Assembly: GCA_017607445.1 (NCBI GenBank)
Contig: JAEVHH010000006.1
Location: 930,001 to 994,000, forward strand
Origin: Histoplasma ohiense
Lineage: Eukaryota > Ascomycota > Eurotiomycetes > Onygenales > Ajellomycetaceae
Length of the DNA: 64,000 bases
Direction: 5' to 3'
In this document: piece by piece, positions 12,510 to 23,418 of the stretch
Layout: the number at the start of each line of letters is the position of its first letter
Numbering within the stretch: the first letter of the stretch is position 1
Notes under the pieces: generated by a model
The model's input: only the letters and a program-made list of their open reading frames with translations
Databases searched by the model: none
What the model was told of the DNA's origin: nothing
Position numbers and translations under genes: made by a program

Positions 12510-15008
12510 AGCGTCTGTTCTAACCGGAGTTGGTGTTCGTACTGGAAATGGGAGGTGTGTGTGGGTGGCGGTATCTAGCTGTGATATCGGTCATGCGCTG
12601 ATGGGATATATGGGATGAAACGATTGTAATATGCTATGAGATTCCATTTCTCTCTTTCCCCGCCTTCCCTGCATTGCCATTACAGATCACTGTCAAATTT
12701 CCCTGTCTGGCATAAAGCTGGAACTGGAGCTGGAAACGCCTTGTCCACCATGGCCCGAAGCGAACGAAAAGAAAAAATAGTGACATTTTCTGGCTTTGTT
12801 GCCAATACATAAACCAAGGGATTCGGAAATGATTTTTTTAAAAACGGGATTTGCGGGTTTTTTGATTGTCATGTTGTCGAGCAAGCTGGCATTGGACCCC
12901 TTTTCCCTCACCGTTTCCACCTGCTGTTTGTTTATATCTCAGTCCTCTGTGCCAAAGATGTCCACTTCGCCCTCCCATTCCAGCTCGGATCTCCATCACC
13001 TACGCGTCCGCTAACACCGTTTTGACCATTCAACTTCCCGGCCCCCCCTCACGAGATTAACGATGCACGCCATCCCCATAAAAATCTTCAAAGTTCCCAT
13101 TTGCCCCAACCACATCCCCTACCGCTGCGCAAAGCCAATCCTCCTCTCCCCCGCGTCGAGAGGATTGGCAGGGTCTTTTGTCCCATTGGCTGCCTGTTCT
13201 TGCGTCTATTTAACTTCTTCCTGTTCTTGTTCTTGTTTTCTGCTGTTGTGTTTGTTTCCCTGCTTCGATCTTCATGTTAACTTAACCGAAATGCTTCTTT
13301 CCTCCCTCTTCTCTCTCAGATGTTGTTGTCCTTTCACGTTCTCCTGTTACTGTTGCTGTTTAGGTCTTGCTCTTCTTTGAATTCTCTTCCCCCTTCCCCC
13401 TCCTTTCTTTTTTTTCCTTTGCGTCTTTTCAAGTCCACTTTACATGACTTATTACTGTCGATGTTCGTTAGAATGCTTACTTTATTTTATACTATTCATT
13501 TTTCTTCATTTACTTATTCCTCTTTATTCCACCCTAATCTTACACCCGGTATCCTCGTGTCTTATCCACGGTGATGATATTTTGTCACTCTACATTTTTG
13601 TTTGTATTTTTGGTATTCTAATTATCTGTGTCAAAGAGGAGTCTATCAATAATCATTTTGACAAGTAACCTCATTTCTCCGTCTCAATTGAATAGACCTG
13701 GTTTTTAGTGATCTTAAGGACTCATTGTGATAAATTCTTTGAGAGAGCAACATACTTTTTTTCACTGATAACACAGGCCGAGGAAGTTAGATAGCGTGTT
13801 GCAAATGTGAACATTTTCAATGATCTCAGGAATCTCCTGTGCTGCTGCTCCACTCTTCTACTTTTCTTCTTCAATATCTATAAAACCAAAATAACTTCGA
13901 ATTTCTTCTCTTTTACTTCTCTCTTCTTTACTAATTCTCAAACTCCCAGCAAGTGGCATTTAAAATAAAATCAGACGAGGTCATGCATATATATATACTG
14001 CAGCTACCACAGTGGAGGCGCATGAGGACAAGTATATCCAATAATACAAGGGTGTCAGAATGATGTCTTTTTTATGCTCTTATTATCATGTGAAAAATGT
14101 GAAACCCCCCTGCAATCCAATCCTCCGTGTCAGTTGGCGAATACTAGTACTCGGTATGCATGCTGAACAACCCGGGAAAGAGGAAATCACATGCGATTTC
14201 TGCCATTTCCACACGCGTAAGGAAGCTTGACTTGTGTATAGTTAGTTACAAGGGCTGGTCTGCCCTCCCTTTACATACAGCTTCTGATAATGAGAACTTG
14301 GGCAGAGAAACGATCTACTCAAGGATGCTCTCAAGAAGACAGAGGACACGCACTGGCGCGGAACAGAAGGGAGGGGGATTCGGGGGCGGGAGAGCGTGCA
14401 TTCATTACTTTCTGTCATCCTCCCCGTCGTTTCATTAGATTTGGGCGATTGAATGTTTCTCCCAGCCGCCATGCGCTCGTCTGAGGCTCCAGCAGTTACA
14501 AAGCGTTGAAGTAGTTATCTCAAGATGAAACTTGCGTGAAACAACCCGATCCATCCAGCCTGGCGTTTTGTATAAAAAGTTATATATCTACCAACTGGCA
14601 AAAAATAGCTATGTGGAAGCAGAAGGGAAAAAACAGAAGAGGATGTGCTAGTACCTCACATAGATGATCTCGTTGCTGGAGTATATCTTATGTATCGTGG
14701 TTATTTATTTAAATATCTTTCAAGCCGAGGCAGTGAGGCACAAGCTCCAATCATCCGGCAAACCACAAGATGCATATTTACGTGCAACGGGCCAGAATAT
14801 CAGACTGAAACACGGGCCGCTGATATCTTTAAATATTTATCCACATATTCGTCTTGTGTTTTTGAGTTCCGTATCGATATTTTCTTCCGCTCCCTAATTT
14901 CCTTTTTTATTAGCAGACTGCCTTCCCGTGCCAACGACGCCGGGCTAACATTCTTCTCATATATTATCCCGCCCCGCTATCTGAACTCCTTGAAACCATA
15001 TCGTGAAC
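12510..15008. other. Intergenic spacer, pyrimidine-rich
   Basis: No gene is supported over 2.5 kb. The stretch 13060–13660 is rich in C and T and holds short frames of low-complexity Ser/Leu/Phe/Cys codons that look like chance. The YPT1 3′ UTR and the carrier promoter must lie at its two ends. Confidence 0.5.
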
Positions 15009-16219
15009 ATGTCCCAGCCGGTCCCGAGAGAGCAGCAAAAGGCGGTTGTAGCTGCCGCTGCAGCTCAACAAAGCGATAATATCGCTCATGCGCTCGCCGG
15101 CGCCGGAGGTGGCATTTTGTCCATGGTCTTAACGTGAGCCCTCTCTCTATCCATTATACTAACCGACAATCCAAAACGAAAAGCCTTACTTACACAAGAC
15201 GAAACCCTGCAAAATAGCTACCCTCTCATTACCCTGTCCACCCGCGCCCAAGTAGAATCCAAGCGCGCACAATCCTCCACCCTCGATGCCATCCGCCACA
15301 TAATCGCACGCGAGGGGTTCCGGGGTCTATATGCCGGTCTCGAATCCGCCCTCTTCGGCATCTCCGTCACCAATTTCGTCTACTACTACTGGTACGAGTG
15401 GACGCGCTCCGCCTTCGAGAAGGCCGCCGTCAAAGCCGGCCGGGCGTCCAAGAAGCTCACCACGGCCGAAGCGATGATTGCCGGCGCCATTGCAGGGAGT
15501 GCGACGGTGTTGCTCACCAATCCGATCTGGGTGGTGAATACGCGGATGACGGCGGGGAAGTCCGGGGACGAGAAGGATGGGCTTCCCGGGGTGGCCGGGG
15601 GTGCTGGGGATGGGAAGTCGAGGTCGAGGTCGAAGTCGACGCTGGCAACGTTAATGGAGCTCCTGCGCAAGGAAGGGCCAGCGGCGCTATTCGCCGGCGT
15701 CCTCCCTGCGCTTATCCTGGTGATCAACCCGATCCTGCAATATACGTTCTTCGAGCAGTTGAAGAATGTCCTCGAGCGGCGGAGGCGGCGGATCACGCCC
15801 ACCGATGCGTTCTACCTGGGCGCCCTGGGCAAGTTGCTTGCGACGACCATTACGTATCCGTATATCACGGTGAAGAGCCGGATGCATGTTGCAGGGAAGG
15901 AGGAGAAGGAGGGCCAGAAGGCTAGTTTGAATGAGAGTATGATGCGTATCGTGAGGGAGGAAGGGTGGAGTGGGCTGTATAATGGTATGGCTTCTCTGGG
16001 CTTTCTGCTTTCATGCTTTCAGTCCCAAGTTACGATTATTACCTCGTCGTTTATATTTTTGAATTATTTTACCCTGATGATACTAACAATTGCGGGGGTT
16101 TCTTAGGCATTGGACCCAAAGTCAGTCAGAGCGTTCTCACCGCCGCGTTCCTATTCGCTTTCAAGGATGTTCTATATGATAGCATGGTCTCCCTTCGCCG
16201 ACGGAGCTTGCGGAAATGA
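15009..16219 (+). CDS. ANT1: Peroxisomal adenine nucleotide carrier (PMP47/ANT1-like)
   Basis: Exons 15009–15133, 15218–15984 and 16107–16219 give 334 residues. Three mitochondrial-carrier repeats are visible: YPLITLSTRAQ (about residues 43–53; the usual acidic residue is absent), NPIWVVNTRM and YPYITVKSRM, the last two fitting Px(x)xxxxR. The stretch around SVTNFVYYYWYEW and the IWVVNTR motif identify the peroxisomal PMP47 subgroup, not the mitochondrial ADP/ATP carrier. The protein imports ATP into peroxisomes in exchange for AMP/ADP so that fatty acids can be activated inside. The start at 15009 is the first in-frame ATG. It fits functionally with the PTS1-bearing acyl-CoA synthetase at 43586–46173. 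Confidence 0.92.
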
Positions 16220-16388
16220 TGCCAATGGACGGATGTTGGATTTCTGGCGTAGAATAATCTATACATTTCAAGGCAAAGAGGCATTCTTTTTCTTTTTTCT
16301 TTTTATTTTTTGTGATAACACCGGCGTTTCCCCTCTTTTCTTTTCTTCTTTTGCATCTTCCATTCCCACCTATTATACAAAATCAATC

Positions 16389-16419
<31 letters not shown>

Positions 16420-16695
16420 GGCAAGCCTATTGGCTGTTTCAAGGATGGAATATGTATATAGGAATTTTACCTGCCATACTTTTTTTGGTCTTCTCTTTTT
16501 GTCGTTTTTCTGTTTCATGTACACAGACTAGGACGTATGAACCATACGGGGAAAGAAATGAACATTGGTTTGAAAGGCAAAGTTGACCGTGGTTCCCAAT
16601 CGGGTCCACTTCTCGCAAACCCTGGCACCACAATTCACTTATTCTCGCCCCCTCTAGCCCGAGTTATTTAATGCGACCCAGAGTGGCCCAGGGTG
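16220..16695. other. 3′ region with long T run
   Basis: This is the 3′ flank of the carrier gene. It is T-rich, with a T homopolymer at about 16391–16419, and shows no gene. Confidence 0.4.
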
Positions 16696-16700
16696 ACAGC

Positions 16701-16800
16701 TGTTGGCCCTAGGCTGCCTATCACGGACTAGCGCGCCGCACATATATGCCTCAGCCACCTCCGTCCACGCACGCTAATCCAACCACTTCGACGTCCCACA
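16701..16800 (-). repeat. Solo LTR of the gag-only element family
   Basis: The 100-bp sequence starts TGTTGGCCCTAGG and ends GACGTCCCACA, the same ends as the 92-bp LTRs at 32370–32461 and 34019–34110, in the reading direction of that element's gag strand. It differs by a small insertion and several substitutions in the middle. It is flanked by a perfect 5-bp duplication ACAGC at 16696–16700 and 16801–16805. This is the scar left by recombination between two LTRs. It lies between the carrier gene and the WD40 gene. Confidence 0.88.
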
Positions 16801-16805
16801 ACAGC

Positions 16806-17558
16806 ACCGGGAGCTCTCACGTGACCGTGTTAAACGCCATCTTAGGCAGCTTAGTTTCTCCTAGATCGCTCTTTGTTTTGGCCGTCGCGTGCAGCCTGAT
16901 GCTGGTCGGATGGGCTTGCGGTGATCAAGAGGTAGGTAGTTTGCGTCAGGGATGCATTCCTCTGTTCTCCTCTGGTATTCTTCTTCTTCCTGCGTTTGAC
17001 GCATTTGGACTTTGCGGACGGGGGAGACGTGAATGTTGCGCTTACATGCCACTGCTGTATCCACGCGTTAATAGATGTTTGCTAACGGTTGTTTTGGGGA
17101 CTTGGATAGGCTCATTTCATCTCCCCTCTTGCGATAGCCGAGTCTCCTGCTCATAACCAGCCGCTATAGTTGCTTGGTTTGTTTTCCAAGCGCTTTGCAT
17201 TATCGACATCCTCGCAAGATCGTGTGTGATATTGCCACGGATTTTGCAAGCATAGGCGCTACGCACAGAAAATTGTCGTATTATTATCCGCCCAGACGAA
17301 GCATTGTACATATCTGGGGTCTATCTATCATTTTGTCCCCAGGGCGCAGTTGTATTGGACGGTTCGCGAGTCTGGATTACAAGCCACGTGCCAACCTCAG
17401 GGCTAATGTCTATATCAGTTTACAATTTGCGCTCGCTATTACGATGTCAATAGCTTCTTACCAAGACAAAACAAAACCTTCGTTTCATCTTCTGTTGAAC
17501 ACGTCTTAAAGTTTCTCTCCTCTTCAATCGGGCCTTGATTTGGTTACGATGACGTACT
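16806..17558. promoter_or_regulatory. Upstream region of the WD40 gene
   Basis: No gene is supported. The region separates the solo LTR from the WD40 protein frame and probably holds its promoter and 5′ leader. Short open frames here have no recognisable content. Confidence 0.35.
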
Positions 17559-20500
17559 TTGCTCCTTATCCCCTTCCTTCATCAGCAGCCTGAAATTGCC
17601 AAGGAGGATGTCGCAACATGCCACCCCGGCGGACGGGGAGAAGTCCGTGGTAGGTATCCCAATTACTCTTTTTTTAGTCTTTACACTCCAAACTTCCGCC
17701 CGGTCAGAGCGCTAATGCATATGTATTACATTGTTGTTCAGGCCCCCATGAAAGCTCGACGGGGAGGTATTAGCTTAGGTGGGAGGCAGAAGCTGTCCCG
17801 AAGTGAACTGCTCCGTCAGCCCGGGACCATACGTTTCGCACCATACTCCGCCCATCACCGAAAAGTGCCTTCTATGGATACCTTTAATACCACTATACAA
17901 CAAACATTGGAAGCTCCAGGTATGTGGGACGGCGTCTCAACAAATCAGCCGAATGCGGATGCTCAATCAGAGCCTTTGAGAAATTTCTCTCCGGAGCCGG
18001 ATTTGGATGGTAAATTACTAGATGAAAAGGCGCAGTCGCTACTCGATCAGTTTCTTCGTACTAGCTCAACAAGATCTTTGAACAAGGTTGATTCTGGGAT
18101 AGGCCCGGAGCGAAGTTGTGTACACGTACAGCCATCTAATGGCTTGAAGCGGACTGCCGATGGACAATTTAAGAATTCTTTTCTCGGGGAAGATATTCTT
18201 TCTCAAGGAAATGAATCCTGTGGCTCGAGAAGCGATTCGTCACTGTTTCAAATTGCTCATTCAGGTTCAGATAAACGGCTTCCAGAGAGAGCTCACAATC
18301 ATCAAACTTCCAGTACGGTCAAGAATACCGTGACAACAACAACCTCAACACCTACATCAAGAACATCAAGAACCCATTTTCATTCACAAGGGGGGAGTAC
18401 TTCTCAGGATTCAACATCAATGTCACAAAATGATGTACAAAATCTCAAAGATAAACACAACACAATTGACCACTCCACCATTTCACATTCCTCTAACCCC
18501 CCTGGCATTTCCAATTCTCAAACTTACCCAACTGGCATAGCGACTACGTTCCCTTCTTCTGTCAATTCCTCACCTGTTGTTGTTCTCCCCCCTCCTTCCA
18601 TCAGGGAGTTTGCTAAACCTGAACTACCAGCAAGTTCGACTTTAGTAGCTACGAAACATCGAGAGAAGTCACCAAAGAAAAAACCCGGACCAAAGCTGAA
18701 AACAAAAGCCCTTACGATGTCTCAGTCTGACTCTGGTTCAAGTTATGTCCCATCGGATGCATCCAGTTCTACTATTGAACGACGTACTAGGCGAAATCGT
18801 AGCGGCCCCGCAAATTACTATGCCAAGGTTCGGGGGTTCCCCGGCTACGAGTCAGGCGAGGACGAAGAGGAGATGGAAGAACAGGCGAACCCCGAGGATT
18901 TCAGCACCCCACGGGATGACGCCACCCAACAAACTACACATGAACTGCTCAACCCAGTTCCTGAACCTACCGTTCCATTGATTCGCTCAATATATTGCTA
19001 TGGTTATCTTCAGGTTCTACAGGAACCTTTGCCTGCCCCAGTTGATGAACTATTCGAGGAATATGCGCCGTACTCTTCGCAACATGATAGAACTGGGTTT
19101 GGAGAGAGGTGCGCGAGTGAGAATCTTGAAAAGGATGACCCCGAGGGACGAGTGATACATGCAGACTTTGATCAAAGCGAAATGGAGGCGTTATTCCACG
19201 TTATGACGAGGAACCTTGCAACCGAATCAGATATCGCTTTGCCGGATCTGCTCATACAAACCACTCGGAAATTTTATCCTCACCGCGACCAACAAAAAGC
19301 CCTTGCGCAGAAAATTTCATACCTAAACGCTCTTCGCAAGTGCTTACTCAAGATCACAAATGACCCAGTCTCATTCCTGCTCCATCACCGTGACGAACGA
19401 AGTTCTTGGAGGGAAGGCGATAACAAAACTCCGCAGCGTGGGACAATACGGCAAATTTTATTCTATCTTCATATAGTCCTCGGTTTCCCGCCGCCACCAA
19501 ACCGTGTCTATCATGTTCACGATATCCTACAGAGTTTACGTCAAATCAATAAGGACGACTTTCAATATTTACTCTCGGTCATAAACTGTTTCAAACACCG
19601 CAGGAGACGGCATGTCTGTGCCCTTCTTTCTGACGCTGCAGATGGGCTGCTTTCCTCCGCGCCATATCTTTTACGAGCGATCTCTTCCCATGCGTTTAAC
19701 TCATCCCCCGACTTCGAGTGTATGAAACCTTCCGCTTTACTTCGGGAGCGTGAATTGGGTCAAAAGGCGTATCGGCGAAAGACCCCTATTTACCATAACA
19801 TCCAATCGAGGAAAAGCTTGGAACTCTGGAAGGAATGGAAAGGCGCATCAAATGATGTAATGGTCCTTGCTTGGTCCTCGGACGGAACCCGATTTGCTGC
19901 TGGTGCCGCTGCCCAGTCTGATGAACATAATATGATTTACAATCGGAACAATAATCTTCTTCTCGGGGACCTAACTTGCAATTCCCTGAAAGAGTTGCCC
20001 GATCACCGTGTCCGTCGGCCTATACCAAACAACGTCACGGATCCCAACCTGTATATGACTGTCAGTGCGGTCAGTTGGCGCGGGGAGACTCTTTATACCG
20101 CTAGTTATGATAACACAGTTAAGATATGGGACGTCTCTACGCACACTGGTGCTAAATGTGTTAATACCCTTCCACACTGTGGAAGGGTGATGGTCATGGC
20201 TGTATCTAATTCCGGATCCATTGCAACAGGATGTGACTCCGCTCCTCATATCAAACTCTGGACAAAGACAAGTGGCCATGGGTATATACCGGACGTTCTA
20301 ATCTGCAATCCAACGAGAAACGTTCCAATGATACCTTCTTCTCTAGCTTGGGGCACACAGTCTGCGGATAATATTCTTGTAGCTGGTCTCGCTGCTCGTG
20401 AGGATGAAAAGTTTCGAAACGGTCATCTTGCTGTCTGGCAGATGGGAGAATCGACTGTCTCTCCCCTGGTAGTATCGCCTAATTCCCAGAACGTGTTCGA

Positions 20501-21920
20501 TGTGACATGGCATCCGACGGCTCGTATATTTGCAACTGGCAGCACCGTCGAGTCCTCACCTATTGCCGTGGGTCGCGCGAAAACAATTCGCTCCCTTGTC
20601 CGTGTCTATGACCCTTTTAGACCAAAGGCCACTTGGGGAGCTCACATTACTTATGAATGCCCAGCTCTGGATATCAATGACGTCACATTTTGCCCTGCCG
20701 ATAGCAATTACATTACCGCTAGCTGCACTGATGGGGTTACATACGTGTGGGATTACCGCAGCCCCGGCCGGATCCTTCACAGACTTGCCCATGGCGCACC
20801 TATTTCCGAACTGGATTCAAATGTTTCTCGAGAACAACATGATACCGGGGTGCGATTAGCCTTGTGGAAAAATAATTGGGTTGACCAGTTTTACACTGGA
20901 GGGTCAGACGGAGTCCTCAAAAAATGGAATATCCTCAGAGCGCCGGAAGATGTCCTTGTTGAAAATACCGCATACTTTGACCAGGGAATCATGTCTGGTG
21001 CATTCTCCCCCGACTTCACTAATCTGCTCATTGGGGATAGCTGTGGTAGTATCCATGTTCTATCTAGCGCCCCATTTTCTCACGGAGATATCAACATGGC
21101 TTACGAACCTGTTAGCAAGGAAAGAAATTTGGAGGATGATGGTGATGACAAATTAGGCATCAAAACCGCCAAAGAGCTCTTATCATCTGGAAAACTACGC
21201 CGTCATCCTGTATTCGGCGTTGGCCAGGGTCCGCGCTATGACGGCCCATATGCTTCATGGGCAAGACAAGAGGGAACTCCGAAAGAAGCGCTCGCACGTA
21301 CGCCCTTGCTGCCGGAAATCCAAGCCACGCAGCTGGACGGCTCGCTTAGTCTACGGCATCAGCTTGAGAGGGAAGATAAAAAGCAGCTGGACTTGCGAAT
21401 ACAGGGAGCAATTGCTCAAAACCAGCAGCGCGGGAGAAATAAGCGGAAGGGAAGTCATGATATGAGCCAACCTTCCATTGTTTCGTCTTCCACCACCTCC
21501 CTTTCCTCTCCCTTCTCCCCTTCGTCCCTCCCGTCGCGGGTCTCCTCATTCTCCCCCTCCATCTTTGGTTCTCACAAACATTCCGAAATGGCCCATCAGT
21601 ACATCAGCCTTCTTTCATCAGATGACGAGTCTGAACCTTCTTCTGCCCGGCCTTCTTCCTCGGCTCGGATCAAGTCTGAGTTCTCGTTACCAACGAAGTT
21701 GGATTCGCCCGCTTGTATTGATCTTACAGGGGACTCAGAGGATGAAGCACAGTTCCTGCCGCCGCCGCCGCCGCAGCAGCAGCAGCAGCAGGACGAACAG
21801 GCTGGAGTTCTAAGTTCGATTGATGAGAATGTTGACTGGCCTAGCGACCAATCGGAGGACGATTACTGGTGGCCGCGCAATTGTGATGTTGATCCTAATC
21901 TTCGGGGGGACGGGGCTTGA
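17559..21920 (+). CDS. Large WD40-repeat protein, candidate DDB1–CUL4-associated factor (Raf1/DIM-9-like)
   Basis: An open frame of 1453 codons. The true start is uncertain: candidates are 17559, the Met of APMKARR (about 17749) and that of MDTFNTT (17874); an upstream intron is possible. The first 750 residues are mostly disordered, with a basic AT-hook-like KKKPGPKLKTK and an acidic EDEEEME patch. A helical domain follows (about 500–740), then a WD40 propeller (about 770–1200) with WD dipeptides such as VKIWDVS. The blade ending TYVWDYRS has a WDxR motif, the hallmark of DDB1-binding DCAFs. The tail holds two SUMO-interaction-like motifs, YISLLSSDDESE and CIDLTGDSEDE, a Pro/Gln run and an acidic end. 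In fission yeast and Neurospora, WD40 DCAFs of this sort belong to the CUL4–DDB1–H3K9 methyltransferase complex; assignment to that role is inference. Confidence 0.8.
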   Translation: MLLIPFLHQQPEIAKEDVATCHPGGRGEVRGRYPNYSFFSLYTPNFRPVRALMHMYYIVVQAPMKARRGGISLGGRQKLSRSELLRQPGTIRFAPYSAHHRKVPSMDTFNTTIQQTLEAPGMWDGVSTNQPNADAQSEPLRNFSPEPDLDGKLLDEKAQSLLDQFLRTSSTRSLNKVDSGIGPERSCVHVQPSNGLKRTADGQFKNSFLGEDILSQGNESCGSRSDSSLFQIAHSGSDKRLPERAHNHQTSSTVKNTVTTTTSTPTSRTSRTHFHSQGGSTSQDSTSMSQNDVQNLKDKHNTIDHSTISHSSNPPGISNSQTYPTGIATTFPSSVNSSPVVVLPPPSIREFAKPELPASSTLVATKHREKSPKKKPGPKLKTKALTMSQSDSGSSYVPSDASSSTIERRTRRNRSGPANYYAKVRGFPGYESGEDEEEMEEQANPEDFSTPRDDATQQTTHELLNPVPEPTVPLIRSIYCYGYLQVLQEPLPAPVDELFEEYAPYSSQHDRTGFGERCASENLEKDDPEGRVIHADFDQSEMEALFHVMTRNLATESDIALPDLLIQTTRKFYPHRDQQKALAQKISYLNALRKCLLKITNDPVSFLLHHRDERSSWREGDNKTPQRGTIRQILFYLHIVLGFPPPPNRVYHVHDILQSLRQINKDDFQYLLSVINCFKHRRRRHVCALLSDAADGLLSSAPYLLRAISSHAFNSSPDFECMKPSALLRERELGQKAYRRKTPIYHNIQSRKSLELWKEWKGASNDVMVLAWSSDGTRFAAGAAAQSDEHNMIYNRNNNLLLGDLTCNSLKELPDHRVRRPIPNNVTDPNLYMTVSAVSWRGETLYTASYDNTVKIWDVSTHTGAKCVNTLPHCGRVMVMAVSNSGSIATGCDSAPHIKLWTKTSGHGYIPDVLICNPTRNVPMIPSSLAWGTQSADNILVAGLAAREDEKFRNGHLAVWQMGESTVSPLVVSPNSQNVFDVTWHPTARIFATGSTVESSPIAVGRAKTIRSLVRVYDPFRPKATWGAHITYECPALDINDVTFCPADSNYITASCTDGVTYVWDYRSPGRILHRLAHGAPISELDSNVSREQHDTGVRLALWKNNWVDQFYTGGSDGVLKKWNILRAPEDVLVENTAYFDQGIMSGAFSPDFTNLLIGDSCGSIHVLSSAPFSHGDINMAYEPVSKERNLEDDGDDKLGIKTAKELLSSGKLRRHPVFGVGQGPRYDGPYASWARQEGTPKEALARTPLLPEIQATQLDGSLSLRHQLEREDKKQLDLRIQGAIAQNQQRGRNKRKGSHDMSQPSIVSSSTTSLSSPFSPSSLPSRVSSFSPSIFGSHKHSEMAHQYISLLSSDDESEPSSARPSSSARIKSEFSLPTKLDSPACIDLTGDSEDEAQFLPPPPPQQQQQQDEQAGVLSSIDENVDWPSDQSEDDYWWPRNCDVDPNLRGDGA

Positions 21921-23418
21921 AGAGGAATGCAGGAATCGTTGGTGCACTTGCGTATATATTATCGGCTCTATTCATTGAAATTTAGAGAGTAGCATACTTT
22001 CCTTGTTATCCTCTTTTGCCATGAAGTTCATTTAATCAAATGTTGATATTTTCCATATATCTAGTTTTTCGTTTTGCATTTTTATACAACCTACATTTTG
22101 GTTTGCATGGCTCTTTTTGTTCTTACGGATAGCACGTTTTTTTCTATACTAAATTGAGAGGAAAATTGTACGGGGAGGATCCTGATCATACACAAGTCCG
22201 TAATCCTCAGATCATATCCACTCTCCGCCAACCTCCCCCCCTTTTCCCCAAATACAAGCGGAACCATCACAATCGGTGAACTGGCCATGCTCGCCAACCC
22301 TTTCCAACACTCCGCACTCATTCAAGATGGGGAACGCCATCTCCAAGGCCAGAACCTCCCTCCCCGTAAGAGCAGGTTCGAAGCTTCTCGGGTTGACTCG
22401 CGGCACTTTCCACTCACTCACTCCCGCCCTCCCTAACTCCCTTTTTACGCCAGAGGACGAGGAAGAATTCCAGGCTATGAAGCGGAAAGCCAGCGGAAAG
22501 CAAGCAACACAACACCGGCCATTGTCTTCCCCTTTCTCTATCCCGAAGCGAAGCGAGAAAAAGCTCGTTGGCTGTGCCAGAGCGACGCTGTCGTCAAATG
22601 ACAGCCAAGTTTTGAAAGGAACTAGAAAGCCAAAAAGCCAAAAAAAAAAAAAAAAAAACAAAAACAAAAACAAAGTGGGGGGGGGGAAAAAACAAAAGAG
22701 AAAAAACTTTTTGTTTTCCTCAACTCTTCTTCTCTTTTTTTCCTCTTTTTTCACTGCAATCTCGAGCCCTCGTCTCTTTTTCTGAGAGGTTGTTTTCTTT
22801 TTTCCTTCTCTCTTTGCTTCGGTTGATAAAACAAACGGGTGCAAGCGTAAGTGGTAGTGGCTACACATGATACACACATACTCAGAAAAACACAGATACG
22901 CAGCATGAAAAAAAAAAAAAGTAAAATAACAGAGGGGAGAGGTAAGGCGGATAGCCAGTCAGATGGGCGCAGAGCTGAGAGCGAAAGAAAATATATATAT
23001 ATATATACCGAAGCAAAACATGCGTATCCAAAGAAAGAAAGGGAGTGGAATGGGGATTTCCAAATGCAATAGGAGAATAGGTTGCCTCTCAACCTCAAGA
23101 GAATATAATAACAAAACATACGGAAGAAGAGAAAAAAGGGGAAAAGAAAATTGCGTTGATATGTACTCCGCAGTCATGTTGAGGTCGATGACGATGACAG
23201 AAGAAATTGGCTGGTCTCTACTTCATCTCTTTTTCTTTTGCTTCCGTTCTTGTTTTCTAATCTACATACAACACACACAGGCGCACACAACAAGAAAAAG
23301 GGAAAGGGGTTGGGGGCACGAGACAAAAAAATACCAGAAGCTAGAGAAGCAGGAGCATGGAGGAAAATGAGGAAAAATGGTTTTAAAATATTATATCACA
23401 TGACAATTACACAAAAAT
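21921..23418. other. Intergenic spacer between converging genes, A/T homopolymers
   Basis: The WD40 gene and ATP2 converge here, so both 3′ ends lie in this spacer. A plus-strand frame from 22327 (MGNAISKARTSLP…) soon becomes low-complexity Lys/Asn and then Ser/Phe codons and is not supported. An ATAT repeat lies at 22990–23007, with A runs at 22640–22657 and 22910–22920. Confidence 0.4.

Noticed and set aside
22327..22785. Plus-strand frame starting MGNAISKARTSLP
   Set aside because: It quickly runs into A-rich low complexity, with no family match and no clear splice partner.
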